A stretch of 64,000 bases of DNA from Chromobotia macracanthus (lineage: Eukaryota > Chordata > Actinopteri > Cypriniformes > Botiidae): contig JAZGTH010000198.1 in assembly GCA_036877525.1 (NCBI GenBank), positions 1-64,000 of the forward strand. Reading direction: 5' to 3'. Made by a program: the position numbers and the translations under genes. Positions 60,151 to 64,000 of this stretch are shown here, in pieces. Numbering within the stretch: position 1 is the first letter of the stretch; every line of letters begins with the position of its first letter. The notes beneath the pieces were generated by a model. It had not been told where the DNA came from and made no database searches. It saw nothing but the letters and a program-made list of their open reading frames with translations.

Positions 60151-61438
60151 TTGCCAAACTAAGGCATTCTCGTTGCCATCACCTAGCCATTCTCAACTTC
60201 TCAAACAAGAGAATTAAAAAACCATGAAAAACGAAGATGAAGAGACATGCTGAAGAGCAAAATAATGCCAGAAAGACAAACACTGTCTAAAAAGACACAG
60301 AAATACAACTTCATGACAAACAATGGTAGAGTCCAGGGTAAAAAGTAGTCAGGATTCCAATCACATGGCAATCAATGGTAGAGTCCAAGCTAAAAATGTA
60401 GTCAGGATTCCAATTACACAGCAAACAATGGTAGAGTCCATGGCAAAATGACGTCAGGATTCCAATTACATGGCAAACAATGGTACAGTCCAGGCTATAA
60501 AGAAGTCAGTATTCCAGTCTCATTTTAAACAATGGTAGAGTCCAGGCAAAAAAGGAACACGGATTCCAATCTCATTTCAAACAATGGTAGAGTCCAGGCA
60601 AAAAGGGGTCAGGAGTCCAGTCTCATGGCAAGCAATGGTACAGTCCAAGGATAGAAGGAGTCAGGATTACAACTATCTATAGGGAGAACAGCCATAAAGA
60701 GAAATACACCTACAAACAAGAGAATTAAAAAGCACATGACAAACGAAGATGAAGAGACATGCTGAAGAGCAAAATAATGCCAGAAAGACAAACACTGTCT
60801 GAAAACACAAATACAACTTCATGAAACAATGGTAGAGTCCAGGGTAAAAAGAGTCAGGATTCCAATTACATGGCAATCAATGGTACAGTCCAAGGATAGA
60901 AGGAGTCAGGATTACAACTATCTATAGGGAGAACAGCCATAAGAGAAATACACCTACAAACAAGAGAATTAAAAAGCACATGACAAACGAAGATGAAGAG
61001 ACATGCTGAAGAGCAAAATAATGCCAGAAAGACAAACACTGTCTGAAAAGACACAGAAATACAACTTCATGACAAACAATGGTAGAGTCCAGGGTAAAAA
61101 GAGTCAGGATTCCAATTACATGGCAATCAATGGTACAGTCCAGGCTCATTTCAAACAATGGTAGAGTCCAGGCAAAAAGGGGTCAGGATTCCAATCTCAT
61201 GGCAAACAATGGTAGAGTCCAGGCTAAAAAAGTCAGGGGTCCAGTCACATGGCAAGCAATGGTACAGTCCAAGGAAAGAAGGAGTCAGGATTACAACCAT
61301 CTATATGGAGTACAGCCAAAAGAGAAATACACTTTAAGCTGTCTGTCAAGGAAAACAAACTTCTCTAAAAAAATAGGAACTTGATTAACTTCCAGGCATA
61401 TTCTGCTGAATCAACAATCATCAAAAAAAATCGTTGTT

Positions 61439-61509
61439 GCCCTAGCTGGGAATCGAACCCTGGTCCTCCTGCATGGTAGGCGAAAGTTCTACCACTGTAC
61501 CACCAATTC
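61439..61509 (-). pseudogene. tRNA-Gly(ACC)-like segment
   Basis: Full-length consensus copy. The flank has 'atcgttgttgcc' for 'attgttgttgcc', with eight T following on the minus strand. Confidence 0.8.
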
Positions 61510-62805
61510 TTGCCAAAGTAAGGCATTCTCGTTGCCATCACCTAGCCATTCTCAACTTCTCAAACAAGAGAATTAAAAAAACCATGAAAAACGAAGATGA
61601 AGAGACATGCTGAAGAGCAAAATAATGCCAGAAAGACAAACACTGTCTAAAAAGACACAGAAATACAACTTCATGACAAACAATGGTAGAGTCTAGGGTA
61701 AAAAGTAGTCAGGATTCCAATCACATGGCAATCAATGGTAGAGTCCAAGCTAAAAATGTAGTCAGGATTCCAATTACACAGCAAACAATGGTAGAGTCCA
61801 GGGCAAAATAACGTCAGGATTCCAATTACATGGCAAACAATGGTACAGTCCAGGCTATAAAAGTCAGTATTCCAGTCTCATTTTTAAACAATGGTAGAGT
61901 CCAGGTAAAAAAAAACACGATTCCAATCTCATTCAAAATGTAGAGTCCGGCAAAAAGGGGTCAGGATTCCAATCACATGGCAATCAATGGTAGAGTCCAA
62001 GCTAAAAATGTAGTCAGATTCCAATTACACAGCAAACAATGGTAGAGTCCAGGGCAAAATGACGTCAGGATTCCAATTACATGGCAAACAATGGTACAGT
62101 CCAGGCTATAAAGAAGTCAGTATTCCAGTCTCATTTTTAAACAATGGTAGAGTCCAGGCAAAAAAGGAACACGGATTCCAATCTCATTTCAAACAATGGT
62201 AGAGTCCAGGCTAAAAAGGGGTCAGGAGTCCAGTCTCATGGCAAGCAATGGTACAGTCCAAGGATAGAAGGAGTCAGGATTACAACCATCTATAGGGAGA
62301 ACAGCCATAAGAGAAATACACCTACAAACAAGAGAATTAAAAAGCACATGACAAACGAAGATGAAGAGACATGCTGAAGAGCAAAATAATGCCAGAAAGA
62401 CAAACACTGTCTGAAAAGACACAGAAATACAACTTCATGACAAACAATGGTAGAGTCCAGGGTAAAAAAGAGTCAGGATTCCAATTACATGGCAATCAAT
62501 GGTACAGTCCAGGCTCATTTCAAACAATGGTAGAGTCCAGGCAAAAAGGGGTCAGGATTCCAATCTCATGGCAAACTATGGTAGAGTCCAGGCTAAAAAG
62601 TCAGGGGTCCAGTCTCGTGGCAAGCAATGGAACAGTCCAGGGAAAGAAGGAGTCAGGATTACAACCATCTATAGGGAGTACAGCCAAAAGAGAAATACAC
62701 CTTAAGCTGTCTGTCAAGGAAAACAAACTTCTCAAAAAAATAGGAACTTGATTAACTTCCAGGCATATTCTGCTGAATCAACAATCATCAAAAAAAATTG
62801 TTGTT

Positions 62806-62876
62806 GCCCTAGCTGGGAATCGAACCCTGGTCCTCCTGCATGGTAGGCGAAAGCTCTAACACTGTACCACCAATTC
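62806..62876 (-). pseudogene. tRNA-Gly(ACC)-like segment, A-box variant class
   Basis: Full length with 'gctctaacactg'; last member of this class in the window. Confidence 0.8.
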
Positions 62877-63916
62877 TTGCCAAAGTAAGGCATTCTCGTT
62901 GCCATCACCTAGCCATTCTCAACTTCTCAAACAAGAGAATTAAAAACACATGAAAAACGAAGATGAAGAGACATGCTGAAGAGCAAAATAATGCCAGAAA
63001 GACAAACACTGTCTAAAAAGACACAGAAATACAACTTCATGACAAACAATGGTAGAGTCCAGGGTAAAAAGTAGTCAGGATTCCAATCACATGGCAATCA
63101 ATGGTAGAGTCCAAGCTAAAAATGTAGTCAGGATTCCAATTACACAGCAAACAATGGTAGAGTCCAGGGCAAAATGACGTCAGGATTCCAATTACATGGC
63201 AAACAATGGTACAGTCCAGGCTATAAAGAAGTCAGTATTCCAGTCTCATTTTAAACAATGGTAGAGTCCAGGCAAAAAAGGAACACGGATTCCAATCTCA
63301 TTTCAAACAATGGTAGAGTCCAGGCAAAAGGGGTCAGGAGTCCAGTCTCATGGCAAGCAATGGTACAGTCCAAGGATAGAAGGAGTCAGGATTACAACTA
63401 TCTATAGGGAGAACAGCCATAAGAGAAATACACCTACAAACAAGAGAATTAAAAAGCACATGACAAACGAAGATGAAGAGACATGCTGAAGAGCAAAATA
63501 ATGCCAGAAAGACAAACACTGTCTGAAAAGACACAGAAATACAACTTCATGACAAACAATGGTAGAGTCCAGGGTAAAAAGAGTCAGGATTCCAATTACA
63601 TGGCAATCAATGGTACAGTCCAGGCTCATTTCAAACAATGGTAGAGTCCAGGCAAAAAGGGGTCAGGATTCCAATCTCATGGCAAACTATGGTAGAGTCC
63701 AGGCTAAAAAGTCAGGGGTCCAGTCTCGTGGCAAGCAATGGAACAGTCCAGGGAAAGAAGGAGTCAGGATTACAACCATCTATATGGAGTACAGCCAAAA
63801 GAGAAATACACCTTAAGCTGTCTGTCAAGGAAAACAAACTTCTCAAAAAAAATAAGAACTTGATTAACTTCCAGGCATATTCTGCTGAATCAACAATCAT
63901 CAAAAAAATTGTTGTT

Positions 63917-63987
63917 GCCCTAGCTGGGAATCGAACCCTGGTCCTCCTGCATGGTAGGCGAAAGTTCTACCACTGTACCACCAATTC
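63917..63987 (-). pseudogene. tRNA-Gly(ACC)-like segment, last copy in window
   Basis: Full-length consensus copy, 1111 bp after the previous one, complete 13 bp before the window ends. Confidence 0.8.
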
Positions 63988-64000
63988 TTGCCAAAGTAAG

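Larger units (their letters stand above)
53731..64000 (+). repeat. Main higher-order array, distal part
   Basis: tRNA-like spacings are 1112, 1437, 1114, 1370, 1387, 1359, 1367 and 1111 bp. tRNA-less modules start near 54191, 55301, 55628, 56735, 58112, 59224, 59529, 60609, 60888, 62222 and 63334. Two classes of tRNA-like segment alternate between 53660 and 58763. Local clusters of single-base deletions occur at 55583-55632, 60803-60832 and 61858-61952. The array runs off the right edge of the window. Confidence 0.93.

Noticed and set aside
8597..63987. Cluster of functional tRNA-Gly genes
   Set aside because: Promoter boxes and terminator look good, but the consensus has two acceptor mismatches and one mismatch in each of the D, anticodon and T stems, and several copies have deletions. 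A folding-based scan would be decisive.
7241..64000. CRISPR-like array (regular short repeats)
   Set aside because: The alpha units are contiguous variants of one another with no constant-repeat/variable-spacer structure, and the setting is eukaryotic.
1..64000. Centromeric satellite
   Set aside because: The higher-order organisation resembles centromeric arrays, but I found no CENP-B-box-like motif, and an exon-like island lies at the edge. Location cannot be judged from sequence alone.

Overview
This window is almost entirely tandemly repeated, non-coding eukaryotic DNA, most likely from an animal with a large genome. The support for a eukaryote is the nested satellite organisation, dozens of tRNA-Gly-derived Pol III-type units, and one short exon-like island bounded by GT-AG splice signals. 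I see no bacterial gene, no operon, no CRISPR array and no complete protein-coding gene. The species cannot be named from the sequence.

Layout. (1) 1-1080: diverged, monomeric tandem array of a unit of about 52 bp, here called alpha (core 'gtcaggattccaa...catggcaaacaatggtagagtccagg'). (2) 1081-1630: one old, diverged copy of the composite module that dominates the rest of the window, including a tRNA-Gly-like segment on the minus strand (1249-1319). (3) 1631-6893: an unrelated AT-rich array of a unit of about 69 bp, here called beta, with larger internal duplications. It is interrupted at 1915-2100 by non-repetitive DNA holding a 69-nt open exon candidate (1994-2062, plus strand). (4) 6894-7240: three diverged copies of the 'gamma' part of the composite module. 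(5) 7241-64000: a long, strongly homogenised higher-order array made of alpha monomers, gamma segments and 38 further tRNA-Gly-like segments, all on the minus strand.

How the main array is built. The smallest repeating block is about 733 bp from one tRNA-like segment to the next: tRNA-like segment, short flank, gamma segment, about seven alpha monomers, pre-tRNA segment. Longer blocks (about 1111, 1440, 1621, 2110 and 2610 bp) are this block plus one to five tRNA-less modules that add about 378, 330, 485 or 510 bp each. Single-base markers in the tRNA-like segments track block type, so blocks have spread as linked units. In the right-hand 10 kb two marker classes alternate with a period near 2.5 kb.

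Most worth checking: the exon-like island in the beta array, which suggests the satellites lie in introns of a gene on the plus strand; the tRNA-like units, most of which keep A box, B box and a T-run terminator 8 nt downstream and therefore look like tRNA-sized Pol III units amplified inside a satellite; and about sixty copies of the palindrome TGACGTCA. All short open reading frames in the arrays recur because the repeat recurs; I regard none as a gene. Coordinates of repeat boundaries were set by eye and may be off by several bases.
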